64,000 nucleotides of DNA from Marinilactibacillus sp042660675 (GCF_042660675.1 NZ_JBHSUL010000011.1:1-64000); one strand, 5' to 3'. Positions 7,408 to 14,955 are shown, counted from the first letter of the stretch. Made by a program: numbers and translations. Notes: generated by a model not told the origin, from the letters alone.

Positions 7408-8060
7408 GGTGAATCCTCCTTTCTGATCAATTCGATATGTTTGTCCACGTACTGCTTAAGTTCTTCATGATCATGCGTGACCATTAAAACACCTTTTCCG
7501 TGCACTTCACTATTATGTTTTAAAAGTTTATAAAATTCTTCTCTGGATTGTACATCCATCCCAGTAGTTGGTTCATCTAGTACGAATAAGTCTGGATCGG
7601 TTGCAAATATGCGCGCTATAGAAATTCTCTGCTTTTGACCACCAGATAATTCCCCAATTTTCTTATGTCTCATATCCCACATCCCAACAGATTCAAGGGA
7701 ACGTTGGACATGCTCTTTATCTTCTTTATCCAATTTTTTGAACCATTTCCCTCTAGGATATCGACCAGATTGAACTAGTTCAAGTACAGTACTGGGAAAA
7801 CCAGCATTGAAGGACGCTACTTGTTGTGGCACGTAGCCAACTACAAGGTTGGTTCCCCATCTATTTTTCTTGGATAATTGAACATTGCCTTTCGTCGGTT
7901 TCAGCAAACCCAAAATATTTCTGAGCAATGTTGTCTTTGCTGCACCGTTTTCTCCTGTCAGCATAACAAATTCTCCAGAGTTTACTTGAAATGAAATATT
8001 ATCTAGTACTGGTTCATTTTCATAATGAAAAGCGAGATTATCTACTTCTATATAATGCAT
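7344..8060 (-). CDS. adcC: Zinc ABC transporter ATP-binding protein
   Basis: A 238-residue ATPase with Walker A GENGAAKT (36-43), signature LSGGQKQR and Walker B LFVLDEPTTGMD, followed by the switch His (VTHDHEE). The Walker A has Ala where the family consensus has the second Gly. I recall the same change in streptococcal AdcC, so it is probably an AdcC trait. The tail EDSPWRCFS is also seen in other lactic AdcC proteins as I remember them. The gene follows the binding lipoprotein and overlaps adcB. Confidence 0.93.
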   Translation of the reverse strand: MHYIEVDNLAFHYENEPVLDNISFQVNSGEFVMLTGENGAAKTTLLRNILGLLKPTKGNVQLSKKNRWGTNLVVGYVPQQVASFNAGFPSTVLELVQSGRYPRGKWFKKLDKEDKEHVQRSLESVGMWDMRHKKIGELSGGQKQRISIARIFATDPDLFVLDEPTTGMDVQSREEFYKLLKHNSEVHGKGVLMVTHDHEELKQYVDKHIELIRKEDSPWRCFSMDSCKEPSKHHSLSH

Positions 8061-8149
8061 CTTTACACCCTCTCTACAAACGCCTAAGTTCTCTTCGGTA
8101 TTCTACTTTAATCCTTGCATCAATGCAATACTAATCTAAACGGAACAAA

Positions 8150-8201
8150 AGGACAAACGCCTCAAAGTCAGCTGACTAAAAGAGTTGCCCTGTCTTGTCC
8201 T
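8150..8201 (-). other. Structured spacer between adcA and adcC
   Basis: Complementary ends AGGACAA (8150-8156) and TTGTCCT (8195-8201) enclose a perfect 12-bp palindrome AGTCAGCTGACT (8166-8177). On the minus strand the outer stem is followed by TTTTG. This could be a partial terminator or processing hairpin that lets the lipoprotein be made in excess of the ATPase and permease. Confidence 0.45.
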
Positions 8202-8208
8202 ATTTCTA

Positions 8209-9912
8209 TTAGTTGATACTTAGTTTTAATGATTCAATATTTTGTCTCATCGCATCGATATACCCTAAATCTTCTGATTGTAATTCTTCAGATAAACTTT
8301 CTAAGTCATGTAGTACAGCTGTTTCAGTTCCAGTTTCTGTTGCTACTGTTTGAGCAATAGAAGAATTTGCACCTTGTTGGTAATAAATAACGGGTACATT
8401 TTTTTCTTGAACTAAATCACCAATTTCAGCAATTCTAGCAGGACTTGGTTCTACTTCTGTAGACAAACCACCAATGGCAACTTGCTCCAAATTATATCGA
8501 TCTGCAATATATCCGAATGCTTGATGTTGAACAACGAATACACGATTTTCAGCGCCTTCGAATGCATCTTGGAATTCTTGATCTAGTTCTTGAAGTTCAG
8601 CGTTGAAATTCGCTGCATTTTCAGTGTAAACATCTTCACCTTCAGGATCGATTTCAATCAACGCGTCTCTGATTCCGTTTACTTGCTCTTGAACGAATAC
8701 TGGATCTAACCAGCTGTGTGGATCTTCGTTTTCGTGATTGTCCACAATTACATCGATCGTTCCTGTGTTTACAACTTCATTACCGTCTTCATCAAGTCCG
8801 CTACCTTGAACTTCAAAACTTTCACTCTCAGCAGTTGCCTCAAATTCATCTGTTGTTTGGGCAGCATCAACTGACCATTCAGCTGATTCGTCTTGACGTG
8901 TTGACCATTGCCATTGTGCAACTTCGTCTTCTGTTTCAGCTTTTAAGGTAATCACATCTCCTGTGTGATAATGTCCAGCTAATCCAGCAACTTCAAGACC
9001 TTCTGATCCACCAACAACTTCGCCATGTCCATGGTCATGCGCTTCGCCTTCGCCGTGTCCATGGTCGTGTGCTTCGCCTTCACTGTGCTCGTGGTCGTGT
9101 GCTTCGCCTTCACCGTGCTCGTGGTCGTGTGCTTCGCCTTCACCGTGCTCGTGGTCGTGTGCTTCGCCTTCACCGTGTTCGTGGTCATGTGCTTCGCCTT
9201 CGCTATGATCATGTCCGTGATTGTCTATTTCTATCGTCACTGGGTCCGATTCAGCAAACACATCATGACTTTCTCCAAATAGAATTGCTTGAACTTCAAA
9301 ACTTTCTGCGGGTGCTTCGTAAGTCAATTCTGAACTGAATTCCCCAGAGATTGCTTCCCATTCTGCATTTTCGTCTTCACGTGTATACCAGTGCCAGTGA
9401 TCTAAAGAAGTCTCTTCTTCTACAGTTGCGGTTAACTCAATACTATCTCCAGTATGGTAATGTCCAGCGACACCTTCAATCGTTGCTTTCCCAGATTGCT
9501 CAACATCTTCACTGCTCTGGTCTTCAGTATCTAAAACAGCTCCATCAGACGCACTTAGAATAACTAGATCATCATTGTCAATCGTATTGAATAAACTCTC
9601 TGTCCAGCTTTCCATACTATCACTACTGTAGACAAATAAATCTGCTTCATTTACTGCTGCAACGTCTTGAGCACTCGGCTCGTAGTGGTGCGCATCATCT
9701 CCGCCACCAACCATCAGACGGATATCAGCACGATCTCCCGCTACCTGTTTCGTAAACTCATACATTGGATAAAAGGAAGTGACAATAGAAAGTTCTGCAT
9801 CTTCATTCGTAGTTGCGTCTGAATTCTGTCCAGAGCCTTGAGGCGTACAAGCGAAAAGTGTAGTCGCTGCTGTCAGTCCAATCATTGCCGAAGCTATGCG
9901 TTTATGTTTCAT
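8209..9912 (-). CDS. adcA: Zinc-binding lipoprotein of the ABC importer, with a large His-rich insertion
   Basis: A 567-residue ZnuA/AdcA-type lipoprotein (lipobox LFAC, Cys22). The ZnuA fold starts near 40 with the ligand motif GDDAHHYEPS (71-80) and resumes at DPHSWLDP (397-404) and VVQHQAFGY (460-468). Between these lies a roughly 260-residue insertion at the place where ZnuA proteins carry their short His-rich loop. It consists of a first HYHTGD domain (about 143-230), a His-rich decapeptide tract (232-297, unit HDHEHGEGEA) and a second HYHTGD domain (about 305-391). Usual AdcA proteins are about 310-500 residues. The same extra domain occurs in the neighbouring ZinT lipoprotein. A Zur operator and leader hairpin lie upstream. 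Extra zinc capture is the likely purpose (inference). Confidence 0.93.
   Translation of the reverse strand: MKHKRIASAMIGLTAATTLFACTPQGSGQNSDATTNEDAELSIVTSFYPMYEFTKQVAGDRADIRLMVGGGDDAHHYEPSAQDVAAVNEADLFVYSSDSMESWTESLFNTIDNDDLVILSASDGAVLDTEDQSSEDVEQSGKATIEGVAGHYHTGDSIELTATVEEETSLDHWHWYTREDENAEWEAISGEFSSELTYEAPAESFEVQAILFGESHDVFAESDPVTIEIDNHGHDHSEGEAHDHEHGEGEAHDHEHGEGEAHDHEHGEGEAHDHEHSEGEAHDHGHGEGEAHDHGHGEVVGGSEGLEVAGLAGHYHTGDVITLKAETEDEVAQWQWSTRQDESAEWSVDAAQTTDEFEATAESESFEVQGSGLDEDGNEVVNTGTIDVIVDNHENEDPHSWLDPVFVQEQVNGIRDALIEIDPEGEDVYTENAANFNAELQELDQEFQDAFEGAENRVFVVQHQAFGYIADRYNLEQVAIGGLSTEVEPSPARIAEIGDLVQEKNVPVIYYQQGANSSIAQTVATETGTETAVLHDLESLSEELQSEDLGYIDAMRQNIESLKLSIN
9022..9219 (-). repeat. 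30-bp tandem repeat encoding HDHEHGEGEA
   Basis: Six to seven tandem 30-bp units within adcA encode His/Glu/Asp decapeptides. The central units are nearly identical at DNA level, which makes the copy number prone to slippage. The tract creates long open frames on the other strand and in another frame that are not genes. Confidence 0.9.
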
Positions 9913-9962
9913 TTAAAAATCTCCTTTAATAGTTGTCATTGAATCTCTTTGTTCAAACAGAA

Positions 9963-9992
9963 AACTACTTTCAAAATCTTTTGAAAGTAGTT
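9963..9992 (-). other. Perfect 14-bp leader hairpin upstream of adcA
   Basis: AACTACTTTCAAAA (9963-9976), loop TC, TTTTGAAAGTAGTT (9979-9992). It lies between the Zur-box promoter and the adcA start, so it is inside the adcA 5' leader. On the minus strand it is followed by TTCTGTTTG, a weak U-run. It may be an attenuator, an mRNA stabiliser or a zinT terminator placed downstream of a second promoter. Confidence 0.7.
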
Positions 9993-10014
9993 GACTTTTA
10001 ATAACTAATTTTAA

Positions 10015-10067
10015 AAATCGTATACATTACGATTTAAAAGATATCATAGATAGATACCAGATGTCAA
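10015..10067 (-). promoter_or_regulatory. adcA promoter and predicted Zur operator
   Basis: TTGACA (10062-10067), an 18-nt spacer and TATCTT (10038-10043) are seen on the minus strand. The dyad at 10015-10035 (AAATCGTATA-C-ATTACGATTT) overlaps the expected transcription start and matches the Zur consensus in its outer arms. Confidence 0.83.
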
Positions 10068-10085
10068 TTTTATATTCGACTCTTT

Positions 10086-11054
10086 TTAGTGAGCTAACAT
10101 ATCTCTGACAATACCTTCTTCATCTAAAACTGATGGGTAATAAGTTGGCCAGTGATCCATTTCTTCCAACAGTTCCGCACGGTCATCTCCCCAGTATAGG
10201 TGATAGTGGTGTGCTTTTTGGGAAGAAATATCATGGTCACTAAATTGGATATATTCAGGCATATCTTCTGAACCATCTACTTTATTGAAAACAAATCTCA
10301 CGCCTCTGTTTCCTTTTTCGTATGTCAAAATTTCAAATCCGTCATAGTCATAATCTGCAGTCATTTCTGTTCCATCTTCTTGATAGAATGTAAAGCTGTC
10401 TTCATCAATGACCATACGATCTACATCAGTAATGTATCCTTCTGTGTAATATTCTTTATATTCTTCAGCATTCATTGAATCACTCTTATCTGCTTTAGCT
10501 TCAAACACTTCATCCAAAGCTCCAGATTCTAAATAAGGATAGACTGATTGCCAATCTCCTGCCCAATCTGATAATGGACGATCTTCAACTTCTGTATTGT
10601 AGAAGAAACCACTGTAAATTCTTCTACCGACTTCATCGTTTGCACCATGATCGTCAATTTCAACTTCCACTGTATTTGATTCCACAAGTGTTTCGTCGTC
10701 TGAATCTAATAATTCAGCTTTGATCTGTAGCCCTGTTTCTGTTGCTTCTCTTGAGAAAGTATCAGAAGTTAGTCCAGCGACTGGTGACCAATCACTTGCA
10801 TCAGCTGCCTTCATATACCATTGCCAGTTATTTGAACTAGCTTCTGTATCAGGTACAGCAGTTAATTCTATTTCGTCTCCAGTATGGTAGTGATGCGCTA
10901 ATCCTTCTATAGCGACTGAGCTTGGTGTAGCTTCACTCTCTTCTGTTTGTGCTTCATTGCTTTGATCTGGAGAATCTGCGCTTGTGTTATCTTGACACGC
11001 TGCCAACAATATACCAATTGATACAATACCTGACATTTTTAAAATCTTATTCAT
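10086..11054 (-). CDS. zinT: ZinT-type zinc-binding lipoprotein with an N-terminal HYHTGD domain
   Basis: A 322-residue lipoprotein (LLAAC, Cys20). An acidic linker is followed by one HYHTGD domain (about 48-134; GLAHHYHTGDEIELTA, then WQWY) and a ZinT/YodA domain (about 144-322). The ZinT domain has the ligand region FSDH (271-274) and AHHYHLY (281-287). ZinT proteins pass zinc to ZnuA. Here the domain shared with the neighbouring AdcA could mediate zinc binding or docking (inference). In streptococci ZinT is fused to AdcA, but here it is a separate gene with its own promoter and Zur operator. The ribosome site AGAGGATGAG precedes the ATG. Confidence 0.92.
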   Translation of the reverse strand: MNKILKMSGIVSIGILLAACQDNTSADSPDQSNEAQTEESEATPSSVAIEGLAHHYHTGDEIELTAVPDTEASSNNWQWYMKAADASDWSPVAGLTSDTFSREATETGLQIKAELLDSDDETLVESNTVEVEIDDHGANDEVGRRIYSGFFYNTEVEDRPLSDWAGDWQSVYPYLESGALDEVFEAKADKSDSMNAEEYKEYYTEGYITDVDRMVIDEDSFTFYQEDGTEMTADYDYDGFEILTYEKGNRGVRFVFNKVDGSEDMPEYIQFSDHDISSQKAHHYHLYWGDDRAELLEEMDHWPTYYPSVLDEEGIVRDMLAH

Positions 11055-11080
11055 TTATGTACTCATCCTCTTCTTTTTAT

Positions 11081-11133
11081 AAATCGTAATCATTACGATG
11101 TATAACATTATAGTATTTTATTCGAACTGTCAA
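11081..11133 (-). promoter_or_regulatory. zinT promoter and predicted Zur operator
   Basis: TTGACA (11128-11133), a 15-nt spacer and TATAAT (11107-11112) on the minus strand. The dyad at 11081-11101 contains TCGTAATCATTACGA, an exact fit to the Zur core, and is the best of the four operators in the window. Confidence 0.88.
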
Positions 11134-11143
11134 TAACTTTTCA

Positions 11144-11178
11144 ATAAAAAAATTGAACCCCCTGTTGAAGATTCAATT
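11144..11178 (-). terminator. Terminator after ispE
   Basis: The stem AATTGAA (11151-11157) with TTCAATT (11172-11178) is followed on the minus strand by a T-run. Confidence 0.7.
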
Positions 11179-11189
11179 CAGTAATCTAT

Positions 11190-12041
11190 TTATTTTAGTG
11201 TTCTGACTAGATAGACTTCCTTGCAGAAGCCTTTGAGTCCGTTTACAATCCTTTGTGCTTTAGATCGCTGCTGTGTCAGTCCATACACAGTCGGACCTGT
11301 CCCACTCATCACTGCAACATCTGCTCCAAAAGTCTCCATTTTCTCTTTGATTCTCTTAATCATCGGATGTTTTTTGGCAGAAATTTCTTCCAAAGCATTA
11401 CCAGCAAGTTGCACAACTTCTTTGTAACGGCCATCATTGATCGCTTCAATCATTCTATGATGATCATAAGTAGGAATGGAAGAAAGATCCAGTTCTTCAA
11501 AAACAGTCCAACTTGAAATCCCTTTAGGAGGTTTGACCACAATAACCCAGCATTGAGGGAAGTCTCCGATAAGCTGAATGACTTCTCCTTTACCAGTTGC
11601 ATAAGCTGTTTTGCCATAGATACAAAACGGTACATCAGATCCAAGCTCTTTGCCAATATCTGATAATTCCTCTAACGAAAGTCTTAAGTCCCAGAGGCGA
11701 TTTAAGCCTCTTAAGGTCGCTGCTGCATCACTACTTCCGCCGCCCAATCCCGCTGCGACAGGAATATTTTTTTCAATACCTATATGAACGCCTCTTTTAA
11801 TTCCGTAGCGTTCTTTCAGTAATTTTGCAGCTTTGTAAACAATGTTTTTTTTATTTAAAGGAATAAAGGCCGAATTGGAAGATAAAGAAATGATGTCTTC
11901 ACTCAGCTTAGTGAACGTCAGCCTATCTGATAAATCAATGGATGTCATGATCAGTCTCATTTCATGGAATCCATCTTTCCTTTTATCAATCACATTCAAA
12001 GTTAAGTTGATTTTTGCGGGTGCTTTTTCTGTGATTTCCAA
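11190..12041 (-). CDS. ispE: 4-diphosphocytidyl-2-C-methyl-D-erythritol kinase
   Basis: A GHMP-family kinase of about 283 residues. It has the substrate motif APAKINLTLNV near the N-terminus, the ATP-binding loop PVAAGLGGGSSDAAA in the middle and a C-terminal MSGTGPTVYGL motif. It phosphorylates CDP-methylerythritol in the MEP isoprenoid pathway. Many Lactobacillales keep an orphan ispE although they use mevalonate, and no other MEP gene is in the window. The start is taken as TTG at 12041, 5 nt after AGGAGGG. The frame is open to 12065. In Bacillus ispE follows veg. Here the two are separated by the Amt-like module. Confidence 0.9.
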   Translation of the reverse strand: MEITEKAPAKINLTLNVIDKRKDGFHEMRLIMTSIDLSDRLTFTKLSEDIISLSSNSAFIPLNKKNIVYKAAKLLKERYGIKRGVHIGIEKNIPVAAGLGGGSSDAAATLRGLNRLWDLRLSLEELSDIGKELGSDVPFCIYGKTAYATGKGEVIQLIGDFPQCWVIVVKPPKGISSWTVFEELDLSSIPTYDHHRMIEAINDGRYKEVVQLAGNALEEISAKKHPMIKRIKEKMETFGADVAVMSGTGPTVYGLTQQRSKAQRIVNGLKGFCKEVYLVRTLK

Positions 12042-12167
12042 GTTCTCCCTCCTTTTCAGTTTCACAAATGTTGTAGTTGATTCTATTTTAAAGGATTTAC
12101 TCTGGAATATAAAAAATTTACTCTAACAAATCTGTTTTTTCAAAATAACCCTTAGACTTGACAGCTA

Positions 12168-12203
12168 TGCTATACTGAATCCAAATCGTAACAATTACGT
12201 TTT
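12168..12203 (+). promoter_or_regulatory. Promoter and predicted Zur operator of the Amt-like/flavoprotein module
   Basis: An extended -10 element TGCTATACT (12168-12176) is followed by the dyad at 12183-12203 (AAATCGTAAC-A-ATTACGTTTT). This fits the Zur consensus at about 19 of 21 positions. Placement just downstream of the -10 is the same as at the other three Zur sites in the window. Confidence 0.8.
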
Positions 12204-12222
12204 AAAAATAAGGAGTGAGATT

Positions 12223-13344
12223 TTGGACACAATTTTTATAATGATTTGTATTTTAATTATGTGGCCGATGTTATTCAGCGTGCCGGTATTGTACGGTAGT
12301 AATTCTTCAGAAGGCAAAGTCAGCGATACGTTGATTATGACATCCGTTGGCCTATTTGTAGCTTTTATTTCGTGGGTAATATTCGGATACTTATTAACTT
12401 TCAATATGAATATGTCTTTGTTAGAAGGCTTTTCTTCGTACGTAAGCGCTATGCAACAAGGTGACAATGAGCTCATCCTCGATGTTGTGCTACAAGGATG
12501 TTTCTTTTTATATGCAGCCGGTATGTTTATTGGTACTTTGATTCATAAAGTAGACTGGAAATTTTTTGTCTTATTTATTCCCATATGGTTACTAGTCGTC
12601 TATGTTCCTTCTGCTTATTTACTCTGGAATGATCAAGGTTTTTTAAATCGTATAGGCGCATTGGACTTTTCCGGTGGACTGGTTGTTCACCTTACAGCTG
12701 GTGTGGCCAGTTTGATTTTAGCTAGAACCTTTACAGAAGAACTTTTAGAGGTACCAGACAGACACTCCAGTATGACGATCAATTATATTGCAACAACTCT
12801 GATTTGTTTTGGGTGGTTTGGATTCAATCTTGGCCCACTAGGTTCAGCGGGTTCTTTTTCTGGACTAGTTATCTTGAATACGATTTTAGCGATTGCTGGT
12901 GGAACAGCTGGTTTCCTGATTGTACAGAATGCCTCATTGATTAGTGAAGATATACTTACTGGAATGATGGTGGGGTTGGTCACCAGCACTGCCCTAGTCG
13001 GGTACGCTTCACCTATTTCATTGTTTACTGTTGCCGTTATTAGTGGCGTTATAACTTGCCACCTTCGAAACCGATCTCTTTTCAATGATCCTGTAGATTC
13101 ATTTGTCTTAAACGGTGTCGGCGGAATAATCGGTACTGTAGGGTTGATTCTTTTGGCTAATCCTATATTTACACCTAACGGACAAGCTGGCTTATTATTA
13201 GGCGGAAGCTTTTCCTATGCACTAAACCAGATGACAGCAATTGGTTTAATTCTAGTTATCGCCGCTATCGGAGCGCAGATTTCAGTTAAACTGACAAAGC
13301 TTATTTATCCTAGAAAGAAGGTTGTTCTTTATGAAAATCAATAA
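12223..13344 (+). CDS. Divergent Amt-like membrane channel, predicted Zur-regulated
   Basis: A 373-residue integral membrane protein of the Amt/Mep/Rh fold with about ten or eleven helices. It keeps GALDFSGGLVVHLTAG, aligning with AmtB's ALDFAGGTVVHINA and its first pore His (H168), and a Trp before it (W148). The second twin-His motif (VHGVGG in AmtB, H318) reads LNGVGG, so His is replaced by Asn. The FNAGS pore motif reads FNLGP, so Ser219 is replaced by Pro. Both residues matter for ammonium conduction, so substrate or function has probably changed. The start is TTG after AAGGAG. The first gene behind a Zur operator, it overlaps the flavoprotein gene and has no glnK neighbour. The transported species is unknown. 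Confidence 0.85.
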   Translation: MDTIFIMICILIMWPMLFSVPVLYGSNSSEGKVSDTLIMTSVGLFVAFISWVIFGYLLTFNMNMSLLEGFSSYVSAMQQGDNELILDVVLQGCFFLYAAGMFIGTLIHKVDWKFFVLFIPIWLLVVYVPSAYLLWNDQGFLNRIGALDFSGGLVVHLTAGVASLILARTFTEELLEVPDRHSSMTINYIATTLICFGWFGFNLGPLGSAGSFSGLVILNTILAIAGGTAGFLIVQNASLISEDILTGMMVGLVTSTALVGYASPISLFTVAVISGVITCHLRNRSLFNDPVDSFVLNGVGGIIGTVGLILLANPIFTPNGQAGLLLGGSFSYALNQMTAIGLILVIAAIGAQISVKLTKLIYPRKKVVLYENQ

Positions 13345-14446
13345 ACTCGTAACCATCATCGGTGCCGGTCCTGCTGGTATTGGTACAGCTACTGCTTTGC
13401 TAAGATTAGGCATCGAAAACATTCAAGTTATCGATAAGGGTGAGATTGGGCAATCGTTTTTAGATTGGAATACGAAAACTAGATTTATTTCTCCGTCGTT
13501 TAATACTAATGGATTCGGTTTTCCGGATATGAATGCTATTACTCCTGATACTTCTCCAGGTTACTATGCAGACTCCGAACACCTCTCTGGCGAATCATAT
13601 GCTGAATACCTTACAGAAGTTGCTCACTACTTCAAAGTACCTGTTTCGACAAACGAAACCATTCAAAGAATTGAAAAAACAAAAGATGGCTATATTGTTT
13701 ACGGTGAATTCAATAACTATCATTCCACCTTCCTAATTACAGCGCTAGGGGATGTTTCTTACCCTGATCAGAAAAGATTGTCTGGATATAAACATGGATT
13801 ACGTTACACAGAATTAGGGGATTATGCTTGTTTTGCTAATCAAGAAGAAGTTGCCATCATTGGGGGAAATGAATCTGGTTTTGATGCTGCAATTCAATTA
13901 GCTAAAATGAACATCAAATCGACCATCTATACAAGCACTGCCGGAATTGATTCCGAGTCTTCAGATCCGAGTCAGTCTTTGTCACTTTACACGAGAGAAC
14001 GTTACCGCGAAGTAGCTGACTTTATTACCATCTATACTGATATTCGAGTTACTGAGATTGCTACTGTTGAAAATCAGTATATTCTGACTTCTGAAGAAGA
14101 TGAAACTTTCCCTATTCCAGGCAAACCCATCATCGCTACAGGTTATTCTAACGTCCAATCACCTTTAATCAAAAATTTGTTTGAAATTGTTGAGGATCGA
14201 GCAGTATTAAATTCATATGATGAATCAACGATTTCTAAAAACTTATTCATGGTCGGTTCTCAGGTCGAACACGAAGGGGTTATCCTTTGTTTCATTTATA
14301 AATATCGCCAGCGATTTGCCTACATTGCCAACGAGATTGCTCGCAGAGCTTCTCTTCCCATTGATCCTCTGGCTTTACAACTATATAAAGATTACCAGAT
14401 GTTTCTGGAAGACCTGTCTTGTTGTGACACAGATTGTGCATGCTAA
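13331..14446 (+). CDS. FAD/NAD(P)-binding oxidoreductase with a Cys-rich C-terminal tail
   Basis: A 371-residue flavoprotein resembling the CzcO/FMO-like class. The FAD motif is GAGPAGIG near residue 11, the second dinucleotide motif is GGNESG about residue 180 and an ATGYSN motif lies near the C-terminal FAD region. It ends in LSCCDTDCAC, which puts four Cys in the last eight residues and looks able to bind metal. The ATG at 13331 lies 9 nt after AGAAGG. The frame is open to 13322. It overlaps the Amt-like gene by 14 nt, so the two are translationally coupled and share the Zur promoter. The substrate is unknown. Confidence 0.85.
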   Translation: MKINKLVTIIGAGPAGIGTATALLRLGIENIQVIDKGEIGQSFLDWNTKTRFISPSFNTNGFGFPDMNAITPDTSPGYYADSEHLSGESYAEYLTEVAHYFKVPVSTNETIQRIEKTKDGYIVYGEFNNYHSTFLITALGDVSYPDQKRLSGYKHGLRYTELGDYACFANQEEVAIIGGNESGFDAAIQLAKMNIKSTIYTSTAGIDSESSDPSQSLSLYTRERYREVADFITIYTDIRVTEIATVENQYILTSEEDETFPIPGKPIIATGYSNVQSPLIKNLFEIVEDRAVLNSYDESTISKNLFMVGSQVEHEGVILCFIYKYRQRFAYIANEIARRASLPIDPLALQLYKDYQMFLEDLSCCDTDCAC

Positions 14447-14559
14447 ATAATTTATCTCATTGAACCATTGTTGTAGGATGTCTCTGTATACAGTCATTCT
14501 CAAACCCATTCGTTTCTGATAAACTACCAACTAATAAGAAGTTTAAGGAGCTGAATGAT

Positions 14560-14955
14560 ATGAATCGTGGTCTATTACACCACTTGGAACTGTATGTATC
14601 TAATTTAAAACAATCGGTTCAGTTTTGGGGATGGCTACTCGAGGAATTGGGGTATGTGCCTTATCAGAAATGGGAACAAGGACAAAGCTGGAAGCTAGAA
14701 GATACTTATCTCGTTTTTGTACAAGCAGAAGAACGTTTTTTAGATATTTCTTACCATAGGTGCCGAGTAGGACTAAACCACCTAGCCTTTCATGCTGAAT
14801 CGACAGAACACGTCGACCAACTTACACAAAAGTTAAAAGAAAAGCAGATTTCTGTTCTTTATTCTGAAAAACATCCATTCGCAGGAGGGGAATCTCATTA
14901 CGCTGTTTATTTCGAAGACCCCGATAGAATAAAAGTTGAGATTGTAGCGCCATAA
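14560..14955 (+). CDS. VOC-superfamily (glyoxalase/dioxygenase-fold) protein
   Basis: A 131-residue single VOC unit. It has HHLELYV near the N-terminus, NHLAFHA in the middle and FEDPDRIKVEIV at the C-terminus, supplying the two His and one Glu that usually bind a metal. AAGGAG precedes the ATG. It lies 113 nt after the flavoprotein gene on the same strand, with no clear terminator between, so it may belong to the Zur-controlled transcript. The family includes lyases, dioxygenases and resistance proteins, and the sequence does not decide which. Confidence 0.85.
   Translation: MNRGLLHHLELYVSNLKQSVQFWGWLLEELGYVPYQKWEQGQSWKLEDTYLVFVQAEERFLDISYHRCRVGLNHLAFHAESTEHVDQLTQKLKEKQISVLYSEKHPFAGGESHYAVYFEDPDRIKVEIVAP

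Noticed and set aside
9022..9219. Possible CRISPR-like array
   Set aside because: The 30-bp units are directly abutting without spacers and encode an in-frame His-rich peptide in adcA.
8979..9338. Long open frames opposite to and out of frame with the adcA His-rich tract
   Set aside because: They arise from the 30-bp repeat, which is open in several frames. The encoded peptides are low-complexity and lack ribosome sites.
11844..12126. Plus-strand open frames across the ispE 5' end
   Set aside because: They are shadows of ispE without ribosome sites or recognisable domains.
12195..12476. Minus-strand open frame over the start of the Amt-like gene
   Set aside because: It is the complement of a membrane-protein gene, has no ribosome site and covers the Zur promoter.
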